This document shows, piece after piece, positions 18,163-27,467 of a DNA stretch of 64,000 nucleotides. The translations under genes were made by a program, and so were the position numbers. Position 1 is the stretch's first letter, and each line of letters opens with the position of its first letter. Below the pieces are notes generated by a model. It saw only the letters and a program-made list of their open reading frames with translations, had not been told where the DNA came from and made no database searches. Location: assembly GCF_000143085.1 (NCBI RefSeq), contig NC_014315.1, positions 2,014,001 to 2,078,000 on the forward strand. Direction: 5' to 3'. This stretch comes from Nitrosococcus watsonii C-113. GTDB lineage: Bacteria; Pseudomonadota; Gammaproteobacteria; Nitrosococcales; Nitrosococcaceae.

Positions 18163-18873
18163 CTATGCTTTAGTCCGATAGTAAATTTGCACTAGGCGTT
18201 CTGGCTTTACTCCCGAAAAATAGGCCAGCCGCAAAGCCCACATCAGTAGTATTGTACGTACGATACCCCGCTTTTCCCAGTAACGGCTAGAGCTTACCAC
18301 GGATAAGCCTAAACACAGCGGCCAGCTAAAACGTTTTAAACGCCGACTCAACTCAACATCTTCCATCAATGGGATCTCGGGGAATCCTCCGGCCGTCTCA
18401 AAGACGCCCCGCTGCATAAATAGCGCCTGATCGCCCGTAGCAATTCCAGTCAAGCGCGAGCGCCTGTTCATGCTCCATTCAATAAGCCGAAACCAGATTG
18501 AGGGGCCAGAAAGTCGCACATTAAAATACCCCCACTTGCGCTGACTTATTGAAAATCCAGTGCATATCGCGCTCTCAAAATCGCTTGGCAAACGGCTGTC
18601 AGCATGAAGAAAAAGCAATAACTTACCCTTGGCTACTTTAGCTCCAGCATTCATTTGGGCACCGCGACTTTGTTGGGTTACCAGGATATAATCAACCAAC
18701 GGCCGGGCTAAAGAGACGGTCTGATCAGAACTCCCACCATCCACGATAATAACCTCATGCCCTTTTGTTCGTAGCGGCTGTAACGGCTGGAGTGTCTCGA
18801 TAATCTCCCTTGCCTCGTTAAGGGTAGGAATAATAATGGATATCCGCACTATTGAACTATAATTAGGTAACAT
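18163..18873 (-). CDS. TIGR04283 family glycosyltransferase (GT2)
   Basis: 236 residues of glycosyltransferase family 2: ISIIIPTLNEAREI, EVIIVDGGSSDQT (nucleotide-sugar site), LVTQQSRGAQMNAGAKVAKGKLLLFLHADSRLP with a DxD-like motif, and AGGFPEIPLMEDVELSRRLKRF. It belongs to the group paired with DUF2064 proteins. Transcribed with 17468, about 60 bases apart. Acceptor unknown. Confidence 0.87.
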   Translation of the reverse strand: MLPNYSSIVRISIIIPTLNEAREIIETLQPLQPLRTKGHEVIIVDGGSSDQTVSLARPLVDYILVTQQSRGAQMNAGAKVAKGKLLLFLHADSRLPSDFESAICTGFSISQRKWGYFNVRLSGPSIWFRLIEWSMNRRSRLTGIATGDQALFMQRGVFETAGGFPEIPLMEDVELSRRLKRFSWPLCLGLSVVSSSRYWEKRGIVRTILLMWALRLAYFSGVKPERLVQIYYRTKA

Positions 18874-18962
18874 AACGGACTATTAGTATAATCTGAGCCG
18901 GCTTTAGCCGGATCGCCAAGTAGTCCTAGTATTAGTATTCATTACGATTCAAGAGCCTCCCT

Positions 18963-19151
18963 ATGACTGAACCAGTAACCGTTCTTTGCCCCTACTGTGG
19001 GGCCAGCTTTGAAACCATGGCAGACTGTTCAGCTGGCAATCAAACTTACTATGAGGATTGTACCCTTTGCTGTCACCCTATCCTCTTCCACCTTAAGGTT
19101 GACGAGAATGGAAAATTACTACATCTAGAAACCTTGCGGGATGATGAATAA
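18963..19151 (+). CDS. CPXCG motif-containing cysteine-rich protein
   Basis: 62 residues with a zinc-ribbon: CPYCGASFETMADCS near residue 9 and CTLCCHPILFHLKV near 37, ending in an acidic tail. This is the small CPXCG family common in gammaproteobacteria. A DNA- or protein-binding zinc role is inferred. ATG 18963 is the only sensible start. Confidence 0.88.
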   Translation: MTEPVTVLCPYCGASFETMADCSAGNQTYYEDCTLCCHPILFHLKVDENGKLLHLETLRDDE

Positions 19152-19241
19152 AGCACTAGAAAAATGCCTACCTGGCACTCTCTCGATCCAATAGCCGTTT
19201 AAACAGTCCACGTATTCCCCACCTCAGACGGTTTTAAATCA

Positions 19242-21011
19242 ATGAGTGCTGAAGCATGGCTGACACTAGGCATTATCGCCCTTATCCTGGGGCTATTAAT
19301 CTTCACCCGCAAACCGCCTGACGTTATTGTGGCCGGTGGAGTCACTTTGCTATTACTCAGTGGCGTGCTTACCCCGGAAGAGGCATTAGCCGGTCTATCC
19401 AATCCTGCAATGGCGGCGGTAGGGGTATTATTTATCGTCGCCGCGGGCCTGCGTGAAACCGGTAGTATCGATTGGCTGGCCCATCACCTCTTGGGCAATG
19501 GACGTTCGCTAGTTCGGCTGCAAACTAGGATTATGGTGCCCACCGTTGCCGTAAGCGCTTTTATGAACAATACCCCCGTGGTAGCCATGCTTATCCCAGC
19601 CATCAGCGATTTTGCTCGCCGCCATCGTCTCGCTACCTCAAAGCTGATGATTCCCCTCAGTTATGCAGCCATTTTAGGAGGAACCTGCACCCTCATTGGC
19701 ACCAGTACTAATTTAGTCGTTAATAGCCTGTTAATCGAGCAAACGGGGCGGGCAGAACTAGGCTTGTTTACAATTGCCTGGGTGGGACTGCCCGTTGCAA
19801 TAATGGGAATTATTTATGTACTCCTATTGGGACATTGGCTACTCCCCGATAGGAAACCCGTCTTCAGTCACTGGAACGATCCGCGAGAATATACCCTAGA
19901 AATGCTGCTCCAGCCTAATAGCCCCCTCGTGGAACGGACTATTGAGGACGCGGGACTACGTAATCTGCCAGGTATATACCTAGTCGAAATTAACCGTCAA
20001 AATCAGATAATCCCAGCGGTACGACCCAACGAGAAGCTCCAACCCCATGATCGCTTAGTCTTTGTGGGTGTCATTGATACTGTTAAGGATTTACAAAAGA
20101 TTCGCGGGTTAATGCCCGCAACCGACCAGGTCTTCAAACTCGATTCACCTCGTGCCGAACGCTGCCTAATTGAGGCGGTAGTGTCCAATACCTGCCGCTT
20201 GATTGGAACCACTATCCGCGCAGGCCAATTCCGCAGTGTCTATAATGCAGTGGTGATTGCCGCGGCTCGTAATGGGGAAAGAATAAGAGGCAAGATTGGC
20301 GATATTATTCTCCAGCCGGGGGATACACTGCTTCTAGAAACCCGCCCTTCCTTTTTAGAGCAGCAACGTAACTCACGGGATTTTTTCCTAGTCAGTGAAG
20401 TTGCCGACTCCAGCCCGCCCCGCCATGACCGGGCCTGGATAGCCCTTATTATCCTGGTACTTATGGTAATAGCCGTTACTTTACAATGGCTTAGCTTACT
20501 AGAGGCCGCCCTTACCGCCGCCGGACTCATGCTTGTAACGGGCTGCCTTCAAATCGCAACCGCACGCCGCAGCGTGGATTGGCAGGTGCTGATGGTCATC
20601 GCAGCTTCCCTTGCCCTTGGCCAAGCCTTGCAAAATACCGGCGCCGCTGCGCATATTGCCCATATCGTACTAAAGCTTATTGGCGATAACCCCTGGGGAG
20701 TGCTTGCCGCAGTGCATTTTCTCACCGCCCTCATGACGGAGCTCATCACCAACAATGCCGCTGCCGTACTCATGTTCCCTATTGCTCTGGCAGCTGCCGA
20801 TAGCCTCGGCGTTAATTTTACGCCCTTTGCTATTTCCATCATGGTCGCTGCCTCGGCCAGCTTTGCAACCCCCATAGGCTATCAAACTAATTTAATGGTG
20901 TATGGCCCTGGCGGCTATCATTTTACCGATTATCTTCGTATCGGCCTCCCTCTTAATTTTTTAGTATGGAGTATGACTGTTTTTATCGCTCCCCAAATAT
21001 GGCCGTTTTAA
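19242..21011 (+). CDS. SLC13/DASS-type permease with TrkA-C domains
   Basis: 589 residues. About a dozen transmembrane helices in two halves flank a central cytoplasmic region (roughly 205-395) with two TrkA-C-like domains (VERTIEDAGLRNLPGIYLVEINR, and GTTIRAGQFRSVYNAVVIAAARNG). The paired transport motifs are FMNNTPVVAMLIPAI and ITNNAAAVLMFPIALA. The family exports or imports anions such as sulfate, arsenite or dicarboxylates with Na+ or H+; the substrate cannot be read from sequence. Confidence 0.88.
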   Translation: MSAEAWLTLGIIALILGLLIFTRKPPDVIVAGGVTLLLLSGVLTPEEALAGLSNPAMAAVGVLFIVAAGLRETGSIDWLAHHLLGNGRSLVRLQTRIMVPTVAVSAFMNNTPVVAMLIPAISDFARRHRLATSKLMIPLSYAAILGGTCTLIGTSTNLVVNSLLIEQTGRAELGLFTIAWVGLPVAIMGIIYVLLLGHWLLPDRKPVFSHWNDPREYTLEMLLQPNSPLVERTIEDAGLRNLPGIYLVEINRQNQIIPAVRPNEKLQPHDRLVFVGVIDTVKDLQKIRGLMPATDQVFKLDSPRAERCLIEAVVSNTCRLIGTTIRAGQFRSVYNAVVIAAARNGERIRGKIGDIILQPGDTLLLETRPSFLEQQRNSRDFFLVSEVADSSPPRHDRAWIALIILVLMVIAVTLQWLSLLEAALTAAGLMLVTGCLQIATARRSVDWQVLMVIAASLALGQALQNTGAAAHIAHIVLKLIGDNPWGVLAAVHFLTALMTELITNNAAAVLMFPIALAAADSLGVNFTPFAISIMVAASASFATPIGYQTNLMVYGPGGYHFTDYLRIGLPLNFLVWSMTVFIAPQIWPF

Positions 21012-21052
21012 ATTTAAATATTAATCGAAATACTTTCCGATCACAGAAATTT

Positions 21053-21095
21053 CGGTGCGGAAGCTCCTCATTTCAGTCGAGGAGAAGAAACGCCG
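21053..21095 (+). repeat. IS200/IS605-type end hairpin (possible orphan reRNA fragment)
   Basis: GGTGCGGAAGC, then stem CTCCTC/GAGGAG around a nine-base loop ending in CAGTC, then AAGAAACG. This resembles the conserved 3' hairpin of IS605-type elements, which doubles as the TnpB guide-RNA scaffold (GGAAGCCCC..TTTAG..GGGGAG pattern). No tnpA or tnpB is nearby. It is inferred to be a relic or short derivative; chance is possible. Confidence 0.35.
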
Positions 21096-21266
21096 CCTCC
21101 AAGTCTGCAAGTGAGTAGGCGCGTTGCCTTAATACGCTACGCAAGCCCTAGCCCTTAAGTCTCTCTTAACATACGCTTTTCCATGTTTGTCAAAAAAATT
21201 TACACATTATTCCCCAACACAACACATATAGATTTTAAGTTACTGAAAATTAAATTATTAATTTAA

Positions 21267-21281
21267 TGGCATTCTATTTGC
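21267..21281 (+). promoter_or_regulatory. Sigma-54 (-24/-12) promoter
   Basis: TGGCATTCTATTTGC matches TGGCAC-N5-TTGC, with exactly ten bases between the GG and GC dinucleotides. It lies about 130 bases upstream of the PEP-CTERM gene start in an AT-rich region. Sigma-54 promoters in front of PEP-CTERM genes are a known association, with the enhancer-binding regulator PrsR. Confidence 0.7.
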
Positions 21282-21410
21282 GTTCGTTGTGACAGTGCCG
21301 AAAATCAGCGGATTTGATAAAAAATAATTACCTGCGTCGATACTCCGCCATTCGCGCACCTATTGGGCTTTCTGGCCCGTAATGTATGTAAAAAATATGG
21401 AGAGTAAAAA

Positions 21411-22175
21411 ATGAGCTATAAAAATAAAAAAGCCGGTAGACTAATGGTCATGGCTGCCGCTGCGATACTTACCCCCGGTTTGGCGTCTGCTATACCTGTT
21501 GATCTTGAGCTGTCGCTGGTGATTGATGTTTCGGGAAGCGTCAATACAAGCGAATACAATTTGCAAATGGATGGTTATGCCAACGCCTTTCGCGATTCAA
21601 GTATACAGAATAATATTTTAGGAGGGTCGGAAGGAAGCATCGCGGTGAATACTATATTTTTCTCAAGCAGCGCATTTACAACAATCCTTGACGATTTCGT
21701 ATTGCTCGATAGCAATACCACAATTAACGATTATGCTCAGCAGCTAGATGATTTTACCCGCCCCGGCTCTGGCAGCACAGACATCCAAGATGGAATGAAT
21801 AAAGCGCTTACTCTGTTGACAGGCGACAATGGCTTTGAGAGTTCGAACCTTCTTATGGACGTTTCCGGTGACGGTATCTCTAGCATTTCGGCTACGGAAA
21901 GTGCCCGGGATGCCGCCGCAGCGGCTGGCATTACCGTCAATGGTCTTCCCATCGGAGATCAGGGTATCACTGATTTTTACACAGACCATGTAATCACATC
22001 CAACGGACTCATCACAGCCGCAGCTGACTTCGACAACTTTAGTCAGGCTATTCGACAGAAGTTGCAGATTGAAACCGGTGGTCCTACCACTGTATCAGAG
22101 CCGACAACCCTCGTGCTTTTCGGCGCTGGCTTGCTGGGTTTGGTCGGTTACCGCCGGTGCTATAGAAACGTTTAG
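21411..22175 (+). CDS. DUF1194/VWA domain protein with PEP-CTERM-like tail
   Basis: 254 residues. A signal peptide (to about residue 27, LASA) precedes a von Willebrand type A domain of DUF1194 type: LSLVIDVSGSVNTSEYNLQ (MIDAS DxSxS), DFTRPGSGSTDIQDGMNKAL, MDVSGDGISS, GLPIGD. The C-terminus is SEPTTLVLFGAGLLGLVGYRRCYRN: a hydrophobic helix plus basic tail, a PEP-CTERM sorting signal with SEP in place of the usual PEP. It is probably exported and processed by an exosortase. Good ribosome-binding site GGAGAG. The acyltransferase of the same pathway is at 42456. Confidence 0.88.
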   Translation: MSYKNKKAGRLMVMAAAAILTPGLASAIPVDLELSLVIDVSGSVNTSEYNLQMDGYANAFRDSSIQNNILGGSEGSIAVNTIFFSSSAFTTILDDFVLLDSNTTINDYAQQLDDFTRPGSGSTDIQDGMNKALTLLTGDNGFESSNLLMDVSGDGISSISATESARDAAAAAGITVNGLPIGDQGITDFYTDHVITSNGLITAAADFDNFSQAIRQKLQIETGGPTTVSEPTTLVLFGAGLLGLVGYRRCYRNV

Positions 22176-22186
22176 TTTTTTTCATC

Positions 22187-22211
22187 GCGAGCGGCCATGG
22201 CTGCCGCTCGC
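22187..22211 (+). terminator. GC-rich stem-loop after PEP-CTERM gene
   Basis: Nine-base perfect stem GCGAGCGGC/GCCGCTCGC with a seven-base loop, starting 12 bases after the stop codon. No T-run follows on the plus strand, so it may act as an mRNA 3' stabiliser or a weak terminator. Confidence 0.5.
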
Positions 22212-22224
22212 TCCTTGACATGAG

Positions 22225-22690
22225 CCTCACGACAGGAAGCTTAACACCAAGATACATGTGACCGTGGATGCGCAGGGTATGCCGCTCAGAGCGATCATCA
22301 TGCAAGATACAAGAGCCGATCACGCGCAGGCCATCTGCCTAATTGAAAGGGTTGAGGCTGATCATCTGCCTGGAGATCGCGGTTATGGGAACGACGAGAT
22401 AATCAAACAAGCAGAAAAACAAGCAATGGAAACGGCCATTTCTTCAAAGAAAAATTGCACTGAACAAAAGCATTACGACAAAGAATTCTACCCATTGTAC
22501 CATCTGGTCAAAAATACTTTTCTGCATTTCAAGCGGTGGCGCACGCTATTACCACCAGATACTTCAAAATACCGCATCATTCCTTGCATATGCAAGTTGT
22601 CTTGCTTTGTGGGCTAAAATCTCGTGGCTACCATACTCACGCCCGCTTTTCTATTTTCCGGCGCGCTCAACGCCCAACGCGGGCTTGATG
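22225..22690 (+). pseudogene. IS5-family transposase remnant
   Basis: The C-terminal part of a DDE transposase: LNTKIHVTVDAQGMPLRAII, GDRGYGNDEIIKQAEKQ, then YDKEFYPLYHLVKNTFLHFKRWR. After KRWR a one-base shift moves the homology to another frame (ARYYHQILQNTASFLAYA, then SCLALWAKIS). The N-terminal half, including the first catalytic aspartate, is absent. It is therefore dead. It lies directly upstream of rnfB, where rnfA would be expected. Confidence 0.8.
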
Positions 22691-22802
22691 CTACGGCAGA
22701 AAACCCTTAAATTGGTAGTCTAACCCGTAGCTAGTGGGAAACTACTTACGCTTCTGTTTAGCGTACATACGTATCCTCTCTCCCACTGCTTACGCGAACA
22801 TC

Positions 22803-22830
22803 TTGACCCGTTATCAACTACTATCATATT
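22803..22830 (+). promoter_or_regulatory. Possible sigma-70 promoter of rnf operon
   Basis: TTGACC and CATATT separated by 16 bases, 33 bases before the rnfB start. The match is moderate; it is the best candidate in the gap between the transposase remnant and rnfB. Confidence 0.35.
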
Positions 22831-22862
22831 CAGATTTTATACCGTACTGAAAGGATAATCCC

Positions 22863-23492
22863 ATGCTGGTTGCAATTTTGGCGCTGTCCGCCTTAGCGGC
22901 ATTGTTTGGCCTTCTGTTGGGGTACGCCAACTTGCGCTTTAAAGTAGACGGCGATCCAGTAGTAGAGCAAATTGATGCGCTCCTGCCCCAAACCCAGTGC
23001 GGTCAGTGTGGTTACCCTGGCTGCCGTCCCTACGCCCAAGCCATTGCCGCCGATGAAGCGGATATCAACCGCTGCCCGCCAGGAGGAGAAGCCACCATCC
23101 TTGCCCTAGCGGATCTGCTAGGACAAGCGCCCAAGCCTCTAGACCCAGCGCGGCAGGAAAAACTCAAAGCCCTAGCAGTCATTGATGAGAACCGCTGTAT
23201 TGGCTGCACGCTTTGTATTCAGGCCTGCCCGGTAGACGCCATTCTGGGCGCGCCCAAGCAACTTCATACCGTCATTACGGCGGAATGCACCGGCTGTGAA
23301 CTGTGTGTCGCTCCCTGCCCCGTGGATTGCATTGAGATGGTTCCCGTTGCTCCTGAACCAGGGACCTGGAAATGGCCCTTTCCTGAAACTACCCACCCCC
23401 CATTGCCTATTGCTGCCCAAAAACAAAGAGAAGGAATTGATCAACCATCCCTGCCAGAAACCATTTGCTTTCAGGAAGAACGGTCTTTATGA
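22863..23492 (+). CDS. rnfB: Rnf electron transport complex subunit B
   Basis: 209 residues. An N-terminal membrane anchor ([20 protein letters not shown]), a four-cysteine [4Fe-4S] cluster motif CGQCGYPGC...C, then two 4Fe-4S ferredoxin motifs [16 protein letters not shown] and [16 protein letters not shown]. RnfB passes electrons into the ion-translocating ferredoxin:NAD oxidoreductase. It is the first gene of the cluster here, with no rnfA upstream. The stop overlaps the rnfC start (ATGA). Confidence 0.96.
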   Translation: MLVAILALSALAALFGLLLGYANLRFKVDGDPVVEQIDALLPQTQCGQCGYPGCRPYAQAIAADEADINRCPPGGEATILALADLLGQAPKPLDPARQEKLKALAVIDENRCIGCTLCIQACPVDAILGAPKQLHTVITAECTGCELCVAPCPVDCIEMVPVAPEPGTWKWPFPETTHPPLPIAAQKQREGIDQPSLPETICFQEERSL

Positions 23493-25036
23493 AAACCCAC
23501 CGGCTATGGTCGTTCTCCGGTGGCCTGAAGCTTCCCAGCCATAAGAGTCCCTCCGCGCAAATACCCATCGTGCAGGCCGCCCTGCCAAAACGACTGGTAT
23601 TGCCTCTGCAACAGCACATTGGTGAACCGGCGGAACCCGTGGTTAATAGGGGCGATCAGGTACTGAAGGGGCAAGTGATTGCCACGGCCCAAGGCTATCT
23701 CAGCGCTCCGGTGCATGCTTCCAGCTCCGGTCAGGTAGTGGCGTTAGAGAACCGGCCAATTCCCCATCCTTCCGGTCTCAGCGCCCCTTGTATCGTCATC
23801 GAAACCGATGGCAAGGACGCCTGGAGTGAGCGCCATCCGGTGGAAAATTATCAACAGCTCGATCCTAGCCATTTGCGCAACCTGATTCGCCGGGCAGGCA
23901 TTGTGGGACTGGGGGGCGCGGGTTTTCCCGCCTTTATCAAGCTCAACCCCGGTCCCCACCCCAAGGTCAAGACATTAATTCTCAACGGCGCCGAATGTGA
24001 GCCTTATATCACCTGCGATGAAGCGCTTATGAGAGAGCGGGCCGAGGAGATTATCCAGGGGGCCGCCATCATGGCCCATGCCCTTAACGTCCATCATTGC
24101 TTGATTGGCATTGAGGATGATAAACCTGAAGCCTATACGACTCTTGCCGCCGCCGCGACCGAGGGGATCGAGGCGATATCAATTCCAACCTGCTACCCGG
24201 CGGGAGGCGAGAAACAGCTCATTAAGGTTTTGACTGGCCAGGAAGTCCCGAGCAACGGCCTGCCTATTGATATCGGCGTCGTTTGCCACAACGTAGGCAC
24301 CGCGGCGGCAGTTTACCGGGCCATCCACCGAGGCGAACCCCTCCTCTCCCGGATCGTGACCGTGACCGGCAAGGCCGTGGCCCGCCCTGGTAATTTAGAA
24401 GTTTTGCTGGGCACGCCCATCCGCCATCTATTGGCGCTGCAGGATACGGATATCCAAGGCATTGACCGCCTGATCATGGGCGGTCCCATGATGGGCTTTA
24501 CGCTCCATGACGAGGAGGCACCCGTCATCAAAACCACCAACTGCCTGTTGGCGGGACTTTATGAAAACACTCACCATCCCCCGGCAATGCCTTGTATTCG
24601 CTGCGGCGCTTGCGTGGAAGCCTGTCCCGTGGGGCTACTTCCGCAACAACTCTATTGGCACACCCGGGCCAAAGAGCTGGATAAAACTCAAGACTACCAT
24701 CTTTTTGATTGCATTGAATGCGGTTGCTGCGCCTACGTCTGTCCTAGCCATATTCCCTTGGTCCAGTATTACCGTTATGCCAAAAGCGAGATCTGGACCC
24801 AGGAGCAGGCGCGGGAAAAGGCTGACTTGGCCCGCCAGCGCCATGAATTCCGGCAGCAACGGCTAACACGGGAGCAGCAACAAAAAGCGGCTCGGCAACA
24901 AGCCAGAAAGGCTCCCGTCACGCCCTCGGCCAGCAAGGCGGAGAAGCAAGCCGCCATTCAAGCGGCGGTAGAACGATCCCAGGCTAAGCGCGCCGCCCAA
25001 AAAACGGCGGAAGACGAGCCATCTTCTTCGCCATAG
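23489..25036 (+). CDS. rnfC: Rnf electron transport complex subunit C
   Basis: 515 residues from ATG 23489, inside the rnfB stop. NADH-binding and FMN region: [40 protein letters not shown], and [17 protein letters not shown]. Two 4Fe-4S motifs follow: [15 protein letters not shown] and [27 protein letters not shown]. The C-terminal tail is the usual Ala/Lys/Gln-rich helix, shorter than in E. coli RsxC. NADH oxidoreductase module of the complex. Confidence 0.96.
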   Translation: MKTHRLWSFSGGLKLPSHKSPSAQIPIVQAALPKRLVLPLQQHIGEPAEPVVNRGDQVLKGQVIATAQGYLSAPVHASSSGQVVALENRPIPHPSGLSAPCIVIETDGKDAWSERHPVENYQQLDPSHLRNLIRRAGIVGLGGAGFPAFIKLNPGPHPKVKTLILNGAECEPYITCDEALMRERAEEIIQGAAIMAHALNVHHCLIGIEDDKPEAYTTLAAAATEGIEAISIPTCYPAGGEKQLIKVLTGQEVPSNGLPIDIGVVCHNVGTAAAVYRAIHRGEPLLSRIVTVTGKAVARPGNLEVLLGTPIRHLLALQDTDIQGIDRLIMGGPMMGFTLHDEEAPVIKTTNCLLAGLYENTHHPPAMPCIRCGACVEACPVGLLPQQLYWHTRAKELDKTQDYHLFDCIECGCCAYVCPSHIPLVQYYRYAKSEIWTQEQAREKADLARQRHEFRQQRLTREQQQKAARQQARKAPVTPSASKAEKQAAIQAAVERSQAKRAAQKTAEDEPSSSP

Positions 25037-25070
25037 CGCCACCGGTAACCTCCCATGTCCAGCCTTATCC

Positions 25071-26108
25071 ATGCAATTTTCGCTTTTTAGCTCGCCCCAT
25101 CTCCACCAGAAAAGCGGCGTCTCCCAGCTTATGTTCCAGGTCATTCTGGCCTTGCTGCCAGGCATCGCCGCCTATAGCTGGTATTTTGGTTACGGCGTGC
25201 TCATCAACATTGCTCTTGCTGTCACCACCGCCTTGACTACCGAGGCCCTTATATTAAGAATCCGGCGGCAACCCGTGGGCCTTTTTTTGACTGACGGCAG
25301 CGCAGTGGTGACGGCCGTGCTGCTGGCCCTCTGCCTCCCCCCCCTTGCGCCCTGGTGGGTGCCTGTTATTGGCGCTGCTTTCGCTCTTATTTTCGCCAAA
25401 CATCTGTATGGAGGGCTGGGCTATAATCCCTTCAATCCCGCCATGGTAGGCTACGTCATGCTGCTGATCTCCTTTCCCAAGGAAATGACCGCCTGGCTAC
25501 CGGCGCGGGAGCTGGCAAGCCACACGGTAGGACTACAGGAAAGCTTGGAATTAGTCTTTACTGGCGCCACCGCCGTCCAAGGAATGGCGGTTGACGCCCT
25601 CTCCGGGGCCACCCCCCTGGATTACGCCAAAACTCAGCTAGGGCTCGGCCAACCCATGATGGAAATCCTCACCCAACCCTTGTTTGGCATCGTAGGAGGC
25701 CAGGGCTGGGAGTGGATCAATACCGGCTTTCTCCTCGGGGGCCTTTGGCTGCTCTACAAGCGAGTGATTAGCTGGCATATTCCCCTTGCCATGCTGGGCA
25801 GCTTGCTAATCCTGGCCCTATGCTTCCAATGGCTGAATCCTGCCGGCTATCCCTCTGCCCTGTTCCACCTGGCCAGTGGCGGCGCTTTGCTGGGCGCTTT
25901 TTTCATCGCCACCGATCCGGTCACCGCCGCGGCTACTCCCAGAGGCCGTTTGTTTTATGGGGCGGGAATCGGCTGCCTGACCTATATCATTCGCACTTGG
26001 GGCGGTTACCCGGATGGAGTCGCCTTTGCAGTGCTGCTGATGAATATGGCCGTTCCCCTGATTGATTATTACACTCCGCCCCGGGTCTTTGGCCATAATC
26101 GGCATTAA
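25071..26108 (+). CDS. rnfD: Rnf electron transport complex subunit D
   Basis: 345 residues with nine or so membrane helices. It binds covalent FMN through the conserved threonine in SGATPLD (DALSGATPLDYAKTQ). Other motifs: GLGYNPFNPAMVGYVMLLISFP and FFIATDPVTAAATPRGRLFYGAGIGCLTYIIRTWGGYPDGVAFAVLLMN. Membrane channel part of the complex with RnfE and RnfG. 34 bases after rnfC. Confidence 0.96.
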   Translation: MQFSLFSSPHLHQKSGVSQLMFQVILALLPGIAAYSWYFGYGVLINIALAVTTALTTEALILRIRRQPVGLFLTDGSAVVTAVLLALCLPPLAPWWVPVIGAAFALIFAKHLYGGLGYNPFNPAMVGYVMLLISFPKEMTAWLPARELASHTVGLQESLELVFTGATAVQGMAVDALSGATPLDYAKTQLGLGQPMMEILTQPLFGIVGGQGWEWINTGFLLGGLWLLYKRVISWHIPLAMLGSLLILALCFQWLNPAGYPSALFHLASGGALLGAFFIATDPVTAAATPRGRLFYGAGIGCLTYIIRTWGGYPDGVAFAVLLMNMAVPLIDYYTPPRVFGHNRH

Positions 26109-26127
26109 AGTGAAGGGAAATCACGCT

Positions 26128-26760
26128 ATGCTTCGCGCCGGCCTGCTACTCGGCCTATTCGCGGTAGCCGGAACCGGTATCGTGGCCATGACGGAAACAT
26201 TTACCCAAGAACAAATTACCGCCAATGAACGGGCAGCCTTACAGCAGGCCATTACAGCGGTCCTGCCCACAACGGCCTACAATAATTCCATTCTAGAAGA
26301 TACACTCCGTATAACAGCCCCGGATCTGCTGGGAACGAAAGAGCCTTTACTGGCCTACCGAGCCCGTCAGGACGACCGGCCAGTAGCGGTAATTCTCACG
26401 GCTGTGGCGCCGGAGGGTTATAATGGGGCAATTAAGCTGCTGGTGGGAATCCGCTACGATGGAAGTCTGACAGGCGTGCGGATCGTTTCCCATACAGAAA
26501 CTCCTGGGCTAGGAGATAAAATCGAGGAAGAAAAATCCTCGTGGATTTTAAATTTTAGCGGCCGCTCCCTGGGTAACCCCCCAATAGCACAATGGCGGGT
26601 AAAACGGGATGGTGGCGTCTTCGATCAGTTTACCGGCGCCACCATTACGCCCCGGACCATCGTCAAAACTGTCCGTAACACCCTGAGATATTTTAAGAAC
26701 CACCGGGATAGGCTCTTTGCACAAAAGGAGAAACACTTAAATGGCACCCCCCCCCGTTAG
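26128..26760 (+). CDS. rnfG: Rnf electron transport complex subunit G
   Basis: 210 residues from ATG 26128, preceded by AAGGGA; GTG 26110 is an alternative. One N-terminal helix ([18 protein letters not shown]), then a periplasmic FMN-binding domain with the flavinylation motif SGAT replaced by TGATITPR ([15 protein letters not shown]), the accepted form in RnfG. Also [13 protein letters not shown]. It overlaps rnfE by 20 bases. Confidence 0.94.
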   Translation: MLRAGLLLGLFAVAGTGIVAMTETFTQEQITANERAALQQAITAVLPTTAYNNSILEDTLRITAPDLLGTKEPLLAYRARQDDRPVAVILTAVAPEGYNGAIKLLVGIRYDGSLTGVRIVSHTETPGLGDKIEEEKSSWILNFSGRSLGNPPIAQWRVKRDGGVFDQFTGATITPRTIVKTVRNTLRYFKNHRDRLFAQKEKHLNGTPPR

Positions 26761-27451
26761 CTACAGCCAAATTAGCCGCGCCGGTTTATGGAATAACAAT
26801 GTCGCCTTAGTGCAGTTGCTGGGCCTCTGTCCCCTGCTGGCAGTCACCGGAACGGTGATCAATGGCCTGGGTCTGGGTCTGGCTACCTTGCTGACCCTAG
26901 TAGCCTCCAACAGCCTGGTGGCTCTCATCCGCCACTGGGTTCCCAAGGAAGTGCGCCTGCCCGTATTCGTGCTGATCATCGCTTCCATCGTGACCACTAT
27001 TGAGCTGTTGATGAATGCCTATTTTTACGATTTATATAAAGTTTTGGGCATTTTTATTCCGCTTATCGTGACCAATTGCGCTATTATCGGCCGCGCCGAA
27101 GCCTTCGCTTCCCGGCAAAAGGTGGGACGAGCCTTTACCGATGGTCTCATGATGGGCCTGGGCTTTACCCTGGTATTGATGCTCCTGGGCGGGCTGCGGG
27201 AAGCGCTGGGTCAGGGCACCTTGCTGGATCAAGCCCATCTCATGTTCGGCGAAGCCGCCCGAGATCTCAAGCTGACCCTCGTAGAAGACTATCGGGGTTT
27301 TTTGCTAGCCATCCTGCCACCAGGGGCTTTTATTGGCCTCGGATTGTTGATCGCCCTGAAGAATGTGATTGACCGCCGTCTAGCCCAACGGACCGCTGTC
27401 CAAAAAAGCCATGCCACCAAACCAATAGATGTCTTGCCCGAGCGCATTTAA
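26741..27451 (+). CDS. rnfE: Rnf electron transport complex subunit E
   Basis: 236 residues with six membrane helices: [67 protein letters not shown], and [21 protein letters not shown]. RnfE is homologous to RnfA and the two cross-pair in the membrane around an iron-sulfur centre; the Cys-containing LGLCP and IVTNC motifs are present. Since rnfA is missing from the cluster, the partner must lie elsewhere. The start is inside the end of rnfG. Confidence 0.95.
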   Translation: MAPPPVSYSQISRAGLWNNNVALVQLLGLCPLLAVTGTVINGLGLGLATLLTLVASNSLVALIRHWVPKEVRLPVFVLIIASIVTTIELLMNAYFYDLYKVLGIFIPLIVTNCAIIGRAEAFASRQKVGRAFTDGLMMGLGFTLVLMLLGGLREALGQGTLLDQAHLMFGEAARDLKLTLVEDYRGFLLAILPPGAFIGLGLLIALKNVIDRRLAQRTAVQKSHATKPIDVLPERI

Positions 27452-27467
27452 AAATGTCCGCCCCAGC

